From assembly GCA_023374025.1 (NCBI GenBank), contig SIJG01000068.1:497866-561865 (forward strand): 64,000 nucleotides of DNA, in the 5' to 3' direction. Below are positions 48,379 to 61,658 of this stretch, in pieces; position 1 is the stretch's first letter, and every line of letters begins with the position of its first letter. A program made the position numbers and the translations under genes. The DNA is from Heterodera schachtii. Lineage: Eukaryota > Nematoda > Chromadorea > Rhabditida > Heteroderidae. The notes below the pieces were generated by a model. That model saw only the letters and a program-made list of their open reading frames with translations, had not been told where the DNA came from and ran no database searches.

Positions 48379-48633
48379 ATGAAAAAGACGAGCTTATCGT
48401 CCTTCTCGCTGCTGACATTGTTCGCCTACACCATTTCTCTACTGAATTCATTTTTATTTCAAGGATCAAATGATGGTAAATTTTATTCATTTTATTTTTT
48501 ATTATTAAGTAATATTGCAATATTATAATAATTTAATATTTAGTTTATTATATTATGTTGCACCAAAACAAATTTCTTAGCTTCATACTTTATTTCAGAT
48601 GATACAGATTCCTTTTATAATATTTTTTCATAA
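48379..48633 (+). CDS. Candidate two-exon small secreted peptide
   Basis: Exon 1 (48379-48475) starts at ATG and reads MKKTSLSSFSLLTLFAYTIS plus a hydrophobic, then polar end, a plausible signal peptide. It ends at a GTAAAT donor. A 123-base AT-rich intron ends TTTATTTCAG, and exon 2 (48599-48633) keeps the frame for ten more codons rich in Asp and Ser before TAA. The product would be about 43 residues, mostly signal sequence. Exon 1 stands out by its GC content. No family is recognised. Exon 2 may be chance; exon 1 could also belong to a larger, decayed gene. Confidence 0.25.
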
Positions 48634-50527
48634 TCTAAGTTTTTATAATAAGGTTATAAAATTATTTTTGTAAAAAGTCAAATAAAATTGTTTTAAGATT
48701 TTCATTGCAATTCAAATGTTATTTCCTTTTTTTATCTTTTTACGTTAATAATCATTGTATGGTTTTTATTCTAATAACAATATTTAGAGGAATTAATATT
48801 TTATTCATTTTTAAATTTTTTTAAAATGATTTGTATATTATCTCATAAGTTAAGTTCCGTAAAAACGAACGCGCATCATTTAAGAACATTCCATGTATCT
48901 CCCATGAAGTCTATAAAAATTTGTCTGTCTTCCAAATTAATTATTTTTTTTGTTTGTTCCAATTAATTATCAGTTTTTGAATTAATTTATGGTTACTTTT
49001 TTGAATTGATAATTTTATTGCTATATTTTAGAAATAAAAAATTAAGTTAGAATCGAAAAACCCTCCATTCTTCATTTGCTTGCTAATATTCGATTAAATA
49101 CTGTGATGGGTCATTAATTAATCAAAAACTATGAAAATGAAAATTCAGCTAACAAGAAATTTCGAACATTTAAATTATATTGTTTTGGATTTATTTGGTA
49201 ATAGATTAGTTATTTCGGATTGTTATAATTCTTCAAATGTTTCTTCACTTTTGCATCATAAATATTTTTTATTAAAATTATTGCTTATTTTAACAATTAG
49301 TTTGAATTTCTATTTCCTATTTTATTTTTTATTCATTTATTTATTTACTTTTGTTCTTATAGTATAATACCATTTTTTTTTGCAGTTTTTTTAAATTTTA
49401 TTCTTGTACTGCGCTGCTATCTTACGAAAGATTGATCAAACCTTTTTGATTAATTTGTATTATTTTGATTGAATATCTTCTTGAGTTTTATTGAGCGTCA
49501 TTCCGCATTGAAGGAAATTGAAATAGTAATTAGCTATTTTATACATATTTGTTATTTAAAAAGTTCGATTATAAAATTATTTATTATATTTTAAAAGATT
49601 TATCCCATACAAACAAATTATTATTTATTTCAATCTAAAAAACTTAGAGCATTGTTGGTCCTTAATTGACCTTCGCGCCAATTAAATAAGGGCAAAAAAA
49701 TTTCAAGAGAACTTTCATATATTTTATTTTTCTCTTCAAGCTTTTATGAATAACTAAATTTATTTTTATTATTAATTTAAAATTTATTTTATTAGTAATA
49801 CAGAAAGTATTTTATTTAAAATATTATTTATAAAGATATTATTATTATTTTTTTCTTGAAATTTTAACATTGGTTTTTTTCAATTTTATTAAAAATAATC
49901 TAAATGTTATTTTTAAATATTAGAAAGAACTACTTAAAAATTCTTATTTTAACTATTTAATAAATTTATTTGCATTAAAATTGAAAAATATTAATGAATT
50001 AAAAGAGAATTAATGCATTACATTTAGGTATTTTAACGGATTTTGATTCAAAATAAATAAAAACATAAAATATTGCATTCCCCTATTTCACTTTAGGAGG
50101 CATTAAATTATTTGATTTTAAACAATTTTGTTTAAAAAACCACTTTTGGTGAATATTTTGTTATTATTGGGAATTTATTTGTTGTAAATTTTCATTTTAA
50201 ATAATATTAATTCGTCAATTAAAGTTTTATTCCGTTATTTGCATCGATTTTATTTTATCGAGTGTCGAGTACTCCTGTAGCCTTACTTATTTAATCAGTG
50301 CGACTGCGAAAGTTTAGCAAAATAATTATTTTATTGCATTAAATATATTTATAAACTTGACATCACTCGAAAACAAATAAAAATTGTATTTTTGGGCTCC
50401 ATGCCTTAAGTGAATACTTTTATTGTATATGAACAAAACTTTGTTGATTAAATTGTAAACTTTAAGGCTAATTAATTTTTATAAATTTATTTATTGAATT
50501 TTTCTCATTTTATGTTAACATTGGATT

Positions 50528-50605
50528 TGGGAGGATATTTTTTCGCCTGTGATGGAAAACGAAATATGGCATTCGAAACCGCTGGCCAATAAGTCCGGGG
50601 GAAGA
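50528..50605 (+). pseudogene. Conserved open island WEDI..PVME in copy A
   Basis: The frame reads WEDIFSPVMENEIWHSKPLA then NKSGGRG. Copy B at about 55148-55222 reads WEDIYSPVMEYEIWHSKPLA, then changes frame after a one-base loss. Of four substitutions between the copies in this frame, two are silent and two are aromatic or polar replacements. This suggests a former exon, but no family is recognised. Confidence 0.25.
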
Positions 50606-51455
50606 GGGAGCAATGTTTTTTATTTTTTGAAACTTTTTATTATTTATTTTGATTATGTTAAAACTTTTTGAATTAATTTTTATTTGTTTAATACGATAAT
50701 AGATTATTCAGCTATAACTATGCAAATTTCAAAAAAGAAATCTTGTTCATCAATTGTAGAAGATAATTTCTGACCGCGCCTAATGTAGAAGGTTGGCGAA
50801 TTGCTTTGCTTGTTTTAATAATTAAAAATTCATTCCATTGTAAAATGTTACTTTAGTTTTTTTAAATATAGCCTTCATAATAATTTTCAAGCAAAGTTTC
50901 CATCGATTTGTTCTGCATATATATATATATATATGGCAACAGTTCAAAAAAATTTTTTAATTTTTAATTTGTTAACGTAATTTTTCCCAAATTAAATTTT
51001 TTTCGTTTATTTTTATTTTCTCATTTAAATTTATAATATTTAAATAAAATTTCTAAATAATATTTAAAGTTTGATTTTCAAAATCTTTTTCTTTGTTATC
51101 TCATGCAGGCGAGAGCCCATTTCGTTTAAGAAACAAATTCAGCTCAAATACCTTGGTACTTTTTCATTGGGTCCACTTGTCAAGTGTCAACAATTTTTTC
51201 TTCTATTTATTAAGCTTAAAAAATTATAGCATTGTTGTGTGCCTGATGTTTAAAGTTTTCCAATTTATATACAAAATTTTATCTGACAACTCTACAAATT
51301 TCAAGTTTTCAAAATTTATTATTATTTTTATTGTATTATTTTCTATATTAGATATTAGTATATTTAGTATAATAGAGCATTATTGTTATTAATTAGTTTA
51401 TTTTTTGTATATTTTTAATCATATTTTTTCACTTTTTTAAATATATTTTTGGATT

Positions 51456-51644
51456 TTAAAAAATTCTTGTAAATTGGTCTTCAGATACTCTTGCAACATC
51501 CAGTCCAAATAAGTGGACTCTTTTGTCAAAAAGCAAAGATTTCATTTTGCTTAAATTTTTTTTTTGAATTAAGTATCCATTGCAAATAATTTTTAAAAAT
51601 TCATTATCGCTTTTATATTTTGGCACAATAATATTTAAATACAA
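51456..51644 (-). pseudogene. Minus-strand open frame shared by both copies
   Basis: 62 codons containing NEFLKIICNGYLIQ and LLFDKRVHLFGLDVARVSED. The composition is protein-like, unlike the low-complexity frames around it. The copy B counterpart (about 55955-56140) has two stop codons and a one-base homopolymer difference, so at least that copy is dead. I do not recognise the product. It lies opposite to the exon-like islands on the plus strand. Confidence 0.25.
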
Positions 51645-52543
51645 AGCATTGTTATATTAATTAGTTTAAATTTTTTATCAATTTTATTTTAAATTTTAAT
51701 AACCTTTAGGTTTTAAATAATATGCATATAATGTTCTGGCTTTTTAAATTTTTCGTAAATTGATGTCTTCGAAGAAATGAAAATATGTTGTCTGTCTCCA
51801 CATTTATGACTTTGCAAAGTTAATAAACTTTAAGCTAACTAAATATTATTTTTATATATTTTCATTTAATAAAATTTAATAAAATGTCATTGTTTGCAAC
51901 AATTTTTTTTTCATTTTTTATGATTCTACTAATTATTAATTTTCTTTTTGTTCTTGATTTTTCCTCTTGTGATTTTAGCAATAGTAAAAAAGATAAGAGT
52001 ATTTTTATTACTAATTATTTTGATGATTAATGTACTTTTTCTCATATTTATTGTTATTTTTACTTTTTTCTACTTATTCTATATAATTATTTTTGCAAAT
52101 GATTAAATTGAATTTAATTATTATTTTAATGCTAACAATCCACAGGACAATAAAATTTACATAAATAGGTGATTTTTTAATAAGTACACCCAAATTGATA
52201 AAAAGAGAACTCAGGGATCATTTTTTAAAAATGTTTTAACAAAAAATGAAAATATTCGGTATTTTATTTATATCAATTAAAAGCCCTTTCTTTCTTCGAT
52301 CGAATGCATTTTGTTTCAGAAAAAATTTGTCGATTTATATCCACGATATTGTTTCTAAATATATGTGAAAAAATGGCAAAATGGGATTTTACACACATTT
52401 TTTGGCCCACTTACAATTTGTCAAAAATGGGACTTAAAGAATTAGGCTGAAAGTTTTTCCGTATCAGCCATATAATCTGGGTGTGGCCCCATTAAAGTTT
52501 GATTTTTACCACCAACCAAATATCCAAAAAAAAATTTAAAAAA

Positions 52544-53437
52544 GCTCAAAGTTTTTATTTTTATTCATATAATTTTTATTAATATTATAAGTGTATTTTG
52601 TTTAATTATTTTTTCAAATAAGTTAAATAAAGTTCATTGTAAAACGGGACAACATTGTTTCATTGAATTTTTATAATATTTCATTATAAATAAAGTTTTA
52701 ATGAAAATGAAAAATTAATAATTTAATAATCAGTATATTAGAAATTAAGTTTAAATTATTTATTAGTTGTTCAATAAGCGTTTATAAATTTTTAAGTGTG
52801 TCATTTTCATATAATATAAACATGGATTTATTCTTTTTAAATATAATTTTATAAAGATTTTATTTCATTTGGTTTTATTCTTATTACTGATTGTAAAATA
52901 AAATATATAAATATTTTATTGAATGTTAAAATTTTTTATAAATTTTATTACCTTTTTTATTTCTTTTGTTTGTTTATATCATTTTAATTAATTTTGTAAT
53001 ATTAATTTGTTATGACAATTGTTGTTGTTTTTTAAGCTACTCTCTCTCCTCATTTATAAATAATTCTTAGGTGCCATATTTAGTGCAAACGGTATTAATC
53101 TATGAAAATTTGTGTATATTTAAATTTGTTTTGTTTTGTCACCTCGTTTCATTCATTTTAATCATTTTAAAAATTTCAAGTTTAAATTAATTTTACAAAC
53201 GAATATACTCTAACTATTATTGCTTAACAGATAATTTTCATAAAGTATCGTTTTTTAATTTTAAACTCATTCTTACTTTTAAGAATTTTTTATCATCAGA
53301 TCATTGGTTTAATTTTATTTGAAATAATTAAAAATTATAATAAATTAAGCTTATATGAACATTTAAATGAATAGTGACATTAAGTTACAAATTTATTTAT
53401 TTTTAATTTGGTTTTTTTTTTAATTGGTAATATTACT
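52544..53437. other. AT-rich spacer between duplicated blocks
   Basis: No gene seen. The stretch at about 53140-53215 (CACCTCGTTTCATTCATTTT and onward) recurs at about 57938-58010 and again in the second unit of the 1,062-bp tandem duplication. Confidence 0.45.
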
Positions 53438-53750
53438 AAAACATTATTTTAATTTAATGATGTGGTAATTATTATTTTTGATACTTTTAAGGTTTTTGTT
53501 TAGAATTTTTAAAAATTTCTTTTTTTATTTTTATGATCTAAATCTAAAATTTATGTTTTGATTATTAAAATATAGTAGAAAATTTAATTATTTAATTAAT
53601 GTTTATTTTTATAAATTTTTGAGAAGAAAGTATTTTAATTTTAAGAATTTTTCAAAAATTAAAATTTATTAAATCTTCATTTTAATTTGTATTATGGAAC
53701 TTCCTTCGACAAATAATTCTTGAAATTATTTATTTTTAAATCATTTTCTT
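53438..53750. repeat. Segmental duplication, copy B part 1
   Basis: Partner of 46564-46860. Here it sits about 60 bases from the rest of the block. Confidence 0.6.
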
Positions 53751-53807
53751 CAATTTTATAATAACGGTTGTATATTTCTATAGTATATTAATTTTCTTAA
53801 ATAATGC

Positions 53808-56800
53808 TTGTTATAATTCTTCAAATGTTTCTTCATTTTGGCTTTTTTTTCTCATGATTTGCATTCAGAGTTTCGTAATGTACGCAAATTTTCTGCTGGT
53901 CGCAAATATTTGATTTGATTTTTTAAATTAACTTTTACATTATAAATATTTTTTATTAAAATTATTGTTTGTTTGAACAATTAATTTGAATTTCTATTTT
54001 GCTTTTTATCCTATTTTATTTTTTATTCAAATTTATTTTTATAATTATTCATTTAATTTTTTTTCGCTACTGTTATTAGTAAATTGATTTAGCTCCGTAA
54101 GATATAAATTTGAATTTTTTTTTCTCATAACGTTTATTTATTTACTTTTGTTCTTATAATATAATACCATTTTTTGCAGTTTTTTAAAATTTTATTCTTG
54201 TACTGCGCCGTTATTTTACGAAAGATTGATCAAACTTTTTTGATTGATTTGTATTTTTTGATTGAATATCTTCTTGAATTTTATTGAGCGTCATTCCGCA
54301 TTGAAGGAAATTGAAATAGTAATTAATTATTTTATACATATTTGTTATTTAAAAAGTTCGATTATAAAATTAATTATTATATTTTAAAAGTTTATCCCAT
54401 ACAAACAAATTCTAATTTATTTCAATCTAAAAAGCTTAGAGCATAGTTGGTCCTTATGACCTTCGCCCCAATTAGAAAAGGGCAAAAAAATTTCAAGAGA
54501 ACTTTCATATATTTTATTTTTCTCTTCAAGCTTTTATGAATAACTAAATTTATTTTTATTATTAATTTAAAATTTATTTTATTATTAATACAGAAAGTAT
54601 TTTATTTAAATATCATTTATAAAGATATTATTATTATTTTTTCTTGAAATTTTAACATTGGTTTTTTCAATTTTATTAAAGATAATCTAAATGTTATTTT
54701 TTAATGTTAGAAAAAACTACTTAGAACTTCTTATTTTAACAATTTAATAAATTTATTGGCATTAAAATTGAAAAATATTAATGAATTAAAAGAGAATTAA
54801 TGCATTACATTTAGGTATTTTGATTCAAAATAAATAAAAACAAAAAATATTGCATTCCCCTATTTCACTTTAGGACGCATTAAATTATTTTATTTTAAGC
54901 AATTTTGTTTAAATAACCACTTTTGGTGAATGTTTTGCTATAATTGGGAATTTATTTGTTGAATAAATTATTTATAAACTTGACATCACTCGAAAACAAA
55001 TAAAAATTGTATTTTTGGGCTCCATGCCTTAAGTGAATACTTTTATTGTATATGAACAAAACTTTGTTGATTAAATTGTAAACTTTAAGGCTAATTAATT
55101 TTTATAAATTTAATTATTGAATTTTTTGATTTTTTGTTACATTGGGTTTGGGAGGATATTTATTCGCCTGTGATGGAATACGAAATATGGCACTCGAAGC
55201 CGCTGGCCAATAAGTCCGGGGGAGAGGGAGCAATGTTTTTTATTTTTTGAAAATTTTTATTATTTATTTGATTATGTTAAAATTTTTAAATTAATTTTTA
55301 TTGGTTTTAATACGATAATAGATTATTTAGCTGTAACTATGCAAATTTCAAAAAAAGAAATCTGTTCTTCAATTGTACAAGATAATTTCTGACCGCGCCT
55401 AATGTAGAAGGTTGGCGAATTGCTTTGCTTGTTTTAATAATTAAAAATTCATTCCATTGTAAAATGTTAAATATAGCCTTCATAATAATTTTCAAGCAAA
55501 GTTTCCATCGATTTGTTCTGCATATATATATATATATATGGCAACAGTTCAAAAAAATTTTTTAATTTTTAATTTGTTAACGTAATTTTTCCCAAATTAA
55601 ATTTTTTTCGTTTATTTTTATTTTCTCATTTAAATTTATAATATTTAAATAAAATTTCTAAATAATATTTAAAGTTTGATTTTCAAAATCTTTTTCTTTG
55701 TTATCTCATGCAGGCGAGACACCTTAATCCAGCTCAAATACTTTGGTACTTTTTCTTTGGGTCCACTTGTCAAGTGTCAACAAATTTCAAGTTTTCAAAA
55801 TTTATTATTATTTTTATTGTATTATTTTCTATATTAGATATTAGTATATTTAGTATAATAGAGCATTATTGTTATTAATTAGTTTATTTTTTGTATATTT
55901 TAATCATATTTTTTCACTTTTTTAAATATATTTTTGGATTTTAAAAAATTCTTGTAAATTGGTCTTCAGATACTCTTGCAACATCCAGTCCAAATTAGTG
56001 GACTCTTTTGTCAAAAAGCAAAGATTACATTTTGTTTAAATTTTTTTTTGAATTAAGTATCCATTGCAAATAATTTTTAAAAATTCATTATCGCTTTTAT
56101 ATTTTGGCACAATAATATTTAAATACAAAGCATTGTTATATTAATGTCTTCTAAGAAATGAAAATATGCTGTCTGTCTCCACATTCATGACTTTGCAAAG
56201 TTAAATTTTGATAAACTTTAAGCTAACTAAATATATTTATATATATTTTCATTTAAATTAAAATTTAATAAAGTGTCATTTGTTTGCAACAATTTTTTTT
56301 TCATTTTTATTATGATTCTACTAATTATTAATTTTCTTTTTGTTGTTGATTTTTCCTCTTGTGATTATAGGAATAGTAAAAAAGACAAGAATATTTATTA
56401 CTAAATTATTTTGATGATTAATGTACTTTTTCTCATATTATTGTTATTTTACTTTTTTCTATTTATTATATATAATTATTTTTACAAATGATTAAATTGA
56501 ATTAATTATTATTTTAATGCTAAAACCCATTGGACAATAAAATTTACATGAATAGATGATTTTTTAATATGTACCCCAATAGATAAAGAGAACACAAAGG
56601 TCATTTTTTTAAAATTTGTTTTAACAAAAACGAAAATATTCGGTATTTTATTTATATCAATTTAAAGCCCTTTCTTTCTTCGATCGAATGCATTTTGTTT
56701 CAGAAAAAATTTGTCGATTTATATCCACGATATTGTTGCTAAATATATGTGAAAAAATGGCAAAATGGGATTTTACACACATTTTTTGGCCCACTTACAA

Positions 56801-56925
56801 TTTGTCAAAAATGGGACTTAAAGAATTAGGCTGAAAGTTTTTCCGTATCAGCCATATAATCTGGGTGTGGCCCCATTAAAGTTTGATTTTTACCACCAAC
56901 CAAATATCCAAAAAAAATTTAAAAA
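53808..56925. repeat. Segmental duplication, copy B part 2
   Basis: Partner of 49218-52543 in direct orientation. It has lost at least two internal stretches relative to copy A but gained about 85 bases at 53840-53935 and more near 54020-54130. It ends together with copy A after ACCACCAACCAAATATCC and an A run. Confidence 0.8.
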
Positions 56926-57688
56926 TTTCACATTTTATAACTTTCAATTTAGTAATTTATTTTTTTAATTTAAATATTGCGTTTATTTGTTTAAAATCAA
57001 ACTTTCTCCCTTTAATACGAATAGTAAAAATAGTAAATGTTTAATTAAAAATATTGTTATTTTTTTTGTATGTATGTGCATTTAATTTTGTTTCCATTTA
57101 AATTTTACTCCAATTTAAGCAATTATTTTTTAAATATGTAATTTTTCCATCAAAATTCGTTAAATTTACTTAGAAAATGATTCTTTTATCATTGCATACT
57201 TTTTACACTGTTTATTTTTAATTATTTCTTTATAGAATTTAATTAATATATTTTTTAATTTTATTGTTTTTATGTCTTCAATTTTAGGAAAAATTTGGAT
57301 CCAGATAAAATAGGGATTTAATATATTAAACATTTTTCTTCATCTTTCATTGTATGCTTTTTGTACCTTCAAAGTTTACTACTTTTATAGTATTCAAAGC
57401 TAAAAGAGTATCAAGTTTTGCCTGTATGCCCTAAATTATTATTTGTTTCAATAAATTATAATTTTGTAAATTATTTATTAACTCTCGTTGCAGCAGTTGT
57501 TGATTATCTCATATTTTTGATAACAGCTGGTAATTAATGAATGTATTAATTTTTTTTCATAATATTTTCCAATTATTTTTTAATTTAGGATCTGTTAATA
57601 GATTTTGTTTAAGTAACTTATACTTTTTAATATTTTTGGTAATTAATTTCAAATAAATTTAGAATTTACTAATTTTTATTTTTTAGTT
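56926..57688. other. AT-rich host DNA, nothing recognised
   Basis: T-biased, with no open frame of note. A small exon-like stretch lies at about 57492-57532, between a TTGCAG acceptor and a GTAATT donor, and reads AVVDYLIFLITAG. It cannot be assigned. Confidence 0.4.
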
Positions 57689-58750
57689 TTAATTTGTATT
57701 TTAATTTGATTAAGTTTGTCTTTCTTGGTGAATTTAGTGCTCAAGGCGAATAATTGCTTCTCTCCTAATTCTTGTTTTAAGCGAGATTAATATAAATAAT
57801 TATTCAAAGCTGATTTTTTCTCTTTTATTAGTTTTGATTACTTAGCATTAATCCGAATTTTTATTTAATTTGGATAATAAATTCTAAAACTGATGATATG
57901 TCCTTGCAAATTGCGAAGTTGTAATTGACATTTTAGCCACCTCGTTTCATTCATTTTAATCATATTATAAATTTCAAGTTTAAATTAATTTTTTATTTCA
58001 AATATTACTATATAATAGCTTTTTATTATTATTTCATGGAAAAAATTTATTGCTTGTTAAATGTTAGCTTTATTTAAAATATTAAATATAATTGATAATT
58101 TTATTTAATACCATCATTAATTACTAGAAGACGAGCATATATTCTTTTGTAGATTATCTGATTATATATATAAACTTTTCTTATTGCTAAAGTTATATAG
58201 TAACCTTCTATTATTTCATGTCAGTATTTTTTATTTAATTTCATTAATATTAAAACTTTGACTTAATTTATTGTTTTTATTATTTTTTTTATTTCTTATT
58301 TTATTATTATTTTTAATTTTTTATGCTTTTCGCTGCATCAAATTTTATTTCGCTATTCAAATTATCATTTAGCAGTAAATATTAATAATTTAATGTACTT
58401 AAGTTTTATTATTTTATCGGCCTTTTTATGTTTTTTCATATTAACTTTTTAATCAGGTTTAAAGCCGTTGACTCATAAGCTAACTTTTAGCCATTTTGTA
58501 AAATATTATTTATTTGGACTAATATTTTGAATTATTTATTTATTTTTCTTTTTTTTTAAAATCGGGCTCCAGCCATACGCCGTCCAGATGCACTCGCGGA
58601 CGTCGCCCATTTGTATTGCTCCTCATATAGTGGTGGCTGTGACGGCATTTCCGTGCGGGATGTAGAGGGGGATGTCTTTATATTTTATTAGTTTGATATA
58701 AAAGAAAAATTTAACAATTTAAAATATTAATTAAATGCCTTTAGATTACG
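57689..58750. repeat. 1,062-bp tandem duplication, unit 1
   Basis: Followed directly by a second unit that appears identical base for base. It contains a 110-bp GC island at 58562-58672 in otherwise AT-rich DNA. The lack of differences means either a very recent duplication or an assembly artefact. Confidence 0.9.
58562..58672. other. GC island inside the tandem unit
   Basis: About 110 bases of balanced composition with frames open on both strands. The plus strand gives a frame containing LQPYAVQMHSRTSPICIAPH that ends in TAG, and the minus strand gives one containing VHLDGVWLEPD. Possibly an exon remnant or a transposon fragment. Nothing is recognised. Repeated at 59624-59734. Confidence 0.35.
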
Positions 58751-59812
58751 TTAATTTGTATTTTAATTTGATTAAGTTTGTCTTTCTTGGTGAATTTAGT
58801 GCTCAAGGCGAATAATTGCTTCTCTCCTAATTCTTGTTTTAAGCGAGATTAATATAAATAATTATTCAAAGCTGATTTTTTCTCTTTTATTAGTTTTGAT
58901 TACTTAGCATTAATCCGAATTTTTATTTAATTTGGATAATAAATTCTAAAACTGATGATATGTCCTTGCAAATTGCGAAGTTGTAATTGACATTTTAGCC
59001 ACCTCGTTTCATTCATTTTAATCATATTATAAATTTCAAGTTTAAATTAATTTTTTATTTCAAATATTACTATATAATAGCTTTTTATTATTATTTCATG
59101 GAAAAAATTTATTGCTTGTTAAATGTTAGCTTTATTTAAAATATTAAATATAATTGATAATTTTATTTAATACCATCATTAATTACTAGAAGACGAGCAT
59201 ATATTCTTTTGTAGATTATCTGATTATATATATAAACTTTTCTTATTGCTAAAGTTATATAGTAACCTTCTATTATTTCATGTCAGTATTTTTTATTTAA
59301 TTTCATTAATATTAAAACTTTGACTTAATTTATTGTTTTTATTATTTTTTTTATTTCTTATTTTATTATTATTTTTAATTTTTTATGCTTTTCGCTGCAT
59401 CAAATTTTATTTCGCTATTCAAATTATCATTTAGCAGTAAATATTAATAATTTAATGTACTTAAGTTTTATTATTTTATCGGCCTTTTTATGTTTTTTCA
59501 TATTAACTTTTTAATCAGGTTTAAAGCCGTTGACTCATAAGCTAACTTTTAGCCATTTTGTAAAATATTATTTATTTGGACTAATATTTTGAATTATTTA
59601 TTTATTTTTCTTTTTTTTTAAAATCGGGCTCCAGCCATACGCCGTCCAGATGCACTCGCGGACGTCGCCCATTTGTATTGCTCCTCATATAGTGGTGGCT
59701 GTGACGGCATTTCCGTGCGGGATGTAGAGGGGGATGTCTTTATATTTTATTAGTTTGATATAAAAGAAAAATTTAACAATTTAAAATATTAATTAAATGC
59801 CTTTAGATTACG
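58751..59812. repeat. 1,062-bp tandem duplication, unit 2
   Basis: Second unit, abutting unit 1 with no spacer. Its GC island is at 59624-59734. Confidence 0.9.
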
Positions 59813-61658
59813 TTTTTTATTTTAAATTTAAATATATTTTCAAGATAATTTCCACGATGAGATGATAAATTGATATTAAAAAATATTTTATTTATAATGA
59901 ACGAAAATTGATTTATCCTTTGTTTAAAATATAATTATTTTTCTTTAATCAACATAAAAGTTAATATATTTTGTAATAAACAAATAGCTAATTTTAAATT
60001 TGTCGATAAAAAGTTCAAAATTATTAATTAAATGCTTTTAAATTAGTATTGGTTATTTCGGGTGTTTATTATTTTTGTTTGAGTAATTTAATTTGATTGT
60101 GTTTTTGCAGTTTAAGGCAAAGATTTTTTGTCATATAAAATTTTTAGTTATTTATTGCTTCTATTTAAATTTCTTTATCATAGCCATTCGGCGTTGATCG
60201 GCGGCGTGTAAAATTCATATTTTAACAATTTTATGAAGAGTTAATTTTCGGGTATGCGTTTTTGAAATTTGAAAGGTAGCTTATTCGGTAGTGTATTCTT
60301 GCTTTTTAAAGATATAACTCGGTCATTTTATGGCATTTTTATGACCTTTTTTCTAATTTATTGTCAATAAATTTGATAAAATGTAATGCCTGCAATCAAT
60401 ATGTAAAACCAATTTGATTAATACTTCAGAAATAATCATGGTTATTATTGCATATGTTTAGAAATCACAATTAATAAATATTTAGGTACTTTATTTAAAA
60501 GTTAATTATTCCTGTAATTTCTTTATAAATTAAAAGACATCTTCAAATTTAAGTTATGCTAAGAAAAAATAATTTTTATATTTAAGTTATGAATATTTTT
60601 TAAGGTAAAACATGTATAACATTTCAGATATTAATTTATTCTTTTTTCAATTAGAGTATTCATATTAATTTTCAAGCTTTCAGGGATTTATTATTAGATT
60701 TTATTTTCCTTCTTGAAAAATGATGTGCATCGTGCGTGCAGTCTACTTTGCGGGATGATATTAATTTCAATTTTACGAGTTATTTGCTTTGAGTAACGAC
60801 GGCAACATTCCAAAAAAAAAATACACAATAATTTTGAATTTAGTATCTTATATTTAATTTTTAAATTTTATTTACTTCTTTAAATGTTTATTTTTTAATG
60901 CTCTAAAATTTCTTTTGCATAATTTGACTATTTTTATACCTATAATTTTTCTCTTATAGAATATTCATATATCATTCATTCGTTCAGTCTATGTAGGAAC
61001 TACATATATATCAATTTTAAACTCTTTGGTTTATTAATATTGTTTTTAAGAGGCAAAACTCGGTCATTTAATGGCATTTTGGGTTTTTTAAACGCTTTTA
61101 CTAATAACATTAATTGTCAACAAGTGATATTTAAAAAATATAGATATTAATTTTATTTTGACTAGCTATTATTTTATTTCTATTTGAGTATATTAAAATA
61201 ATAGTAAAATTTCTCCAAATATTTTATGTTTTTCTTCCGTCAAAAAGGTGTGTAGGGCTCTTCTTTTTCTTTTTTAATCGATTTTTTGTAATCAATATTT
61301 TAATGTTTAAATGAACAATTTGATCGACGGGGAAGAAATTGGTTTTGGTGAGTAAGGACCAATTAAAATTCTTTTATATAATTAATGATTGAGTACGTCA
61401 CTTAATAAAATTATTATAATTCAGAGTTTAACGATATGATGAACATTTTTATGATTTTTTAAAATTTACTTTTATGTTTAAATGTACTTAGTAATATTTA
61501 TTTCATTCAATGTTATCGGTGCGCACCGAGTTTAGTTGATTTAATGCTGCAGATATCAGAATATCTATTTTCACTATTATTATTTCGCGTCTGCTATTAA
61601 TTCAAGTAAAATGAATTTTATAAAAAAGGTTTATTTATTTAATTTAATTATATAAGAT
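59813..61658. other. AT-rich host DNA with old internal repeats
   Basis: About 60315-60375 and 61045-61120 share CTCGGTCATTT.ATGGCATTTT and TTGTCAA words, suggesting an old local duplication. About 60645-60735 resembles 16236-16330 (ATTAATTTTCAAGCTT context). Small GC-richer patches at 60185-60205 and 60730-60760 are unassigned. No gene seen. Confidence 0.4.

Larger units (their letters stand above)
46861..49217. other. Segment present only in copy A
   Basis: About 2.36 kb lying between two stretches that are almost adjacent in copy B. It is either an insertion in A or a deletion in B. It holds the G18 run at 46942-46959, a GC-richer patch at 46890-47010, and the candidate two-exon secreted peptide at 48379-48633. 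No transposon ends were found at its borders. Confidence 0.5.
49218..52543. repeat. Segmental duplication, copy A part 2
   Basis: About 3.3 kb aligned in direct orientation with 53808-56925. Similarity is high, with scattered indels, and is near-perfect over 52265-52535. It contains exon-like islands at 50528-50600, 50765-50815 and 51109-51190 and a minus-strand open frame at 51456-51644. A stretch at about 50205-50335 is missing from copy B, as is 51185-51290. Confidence 0.8.

Noticed and set aside
58562..59734. Paired GC islands as LTRs of a small element
   Set aside because: The identity extends over the full 1,062-bp units with no primer site, polypurine tract or target duplication, so a tandem duplication explains them.
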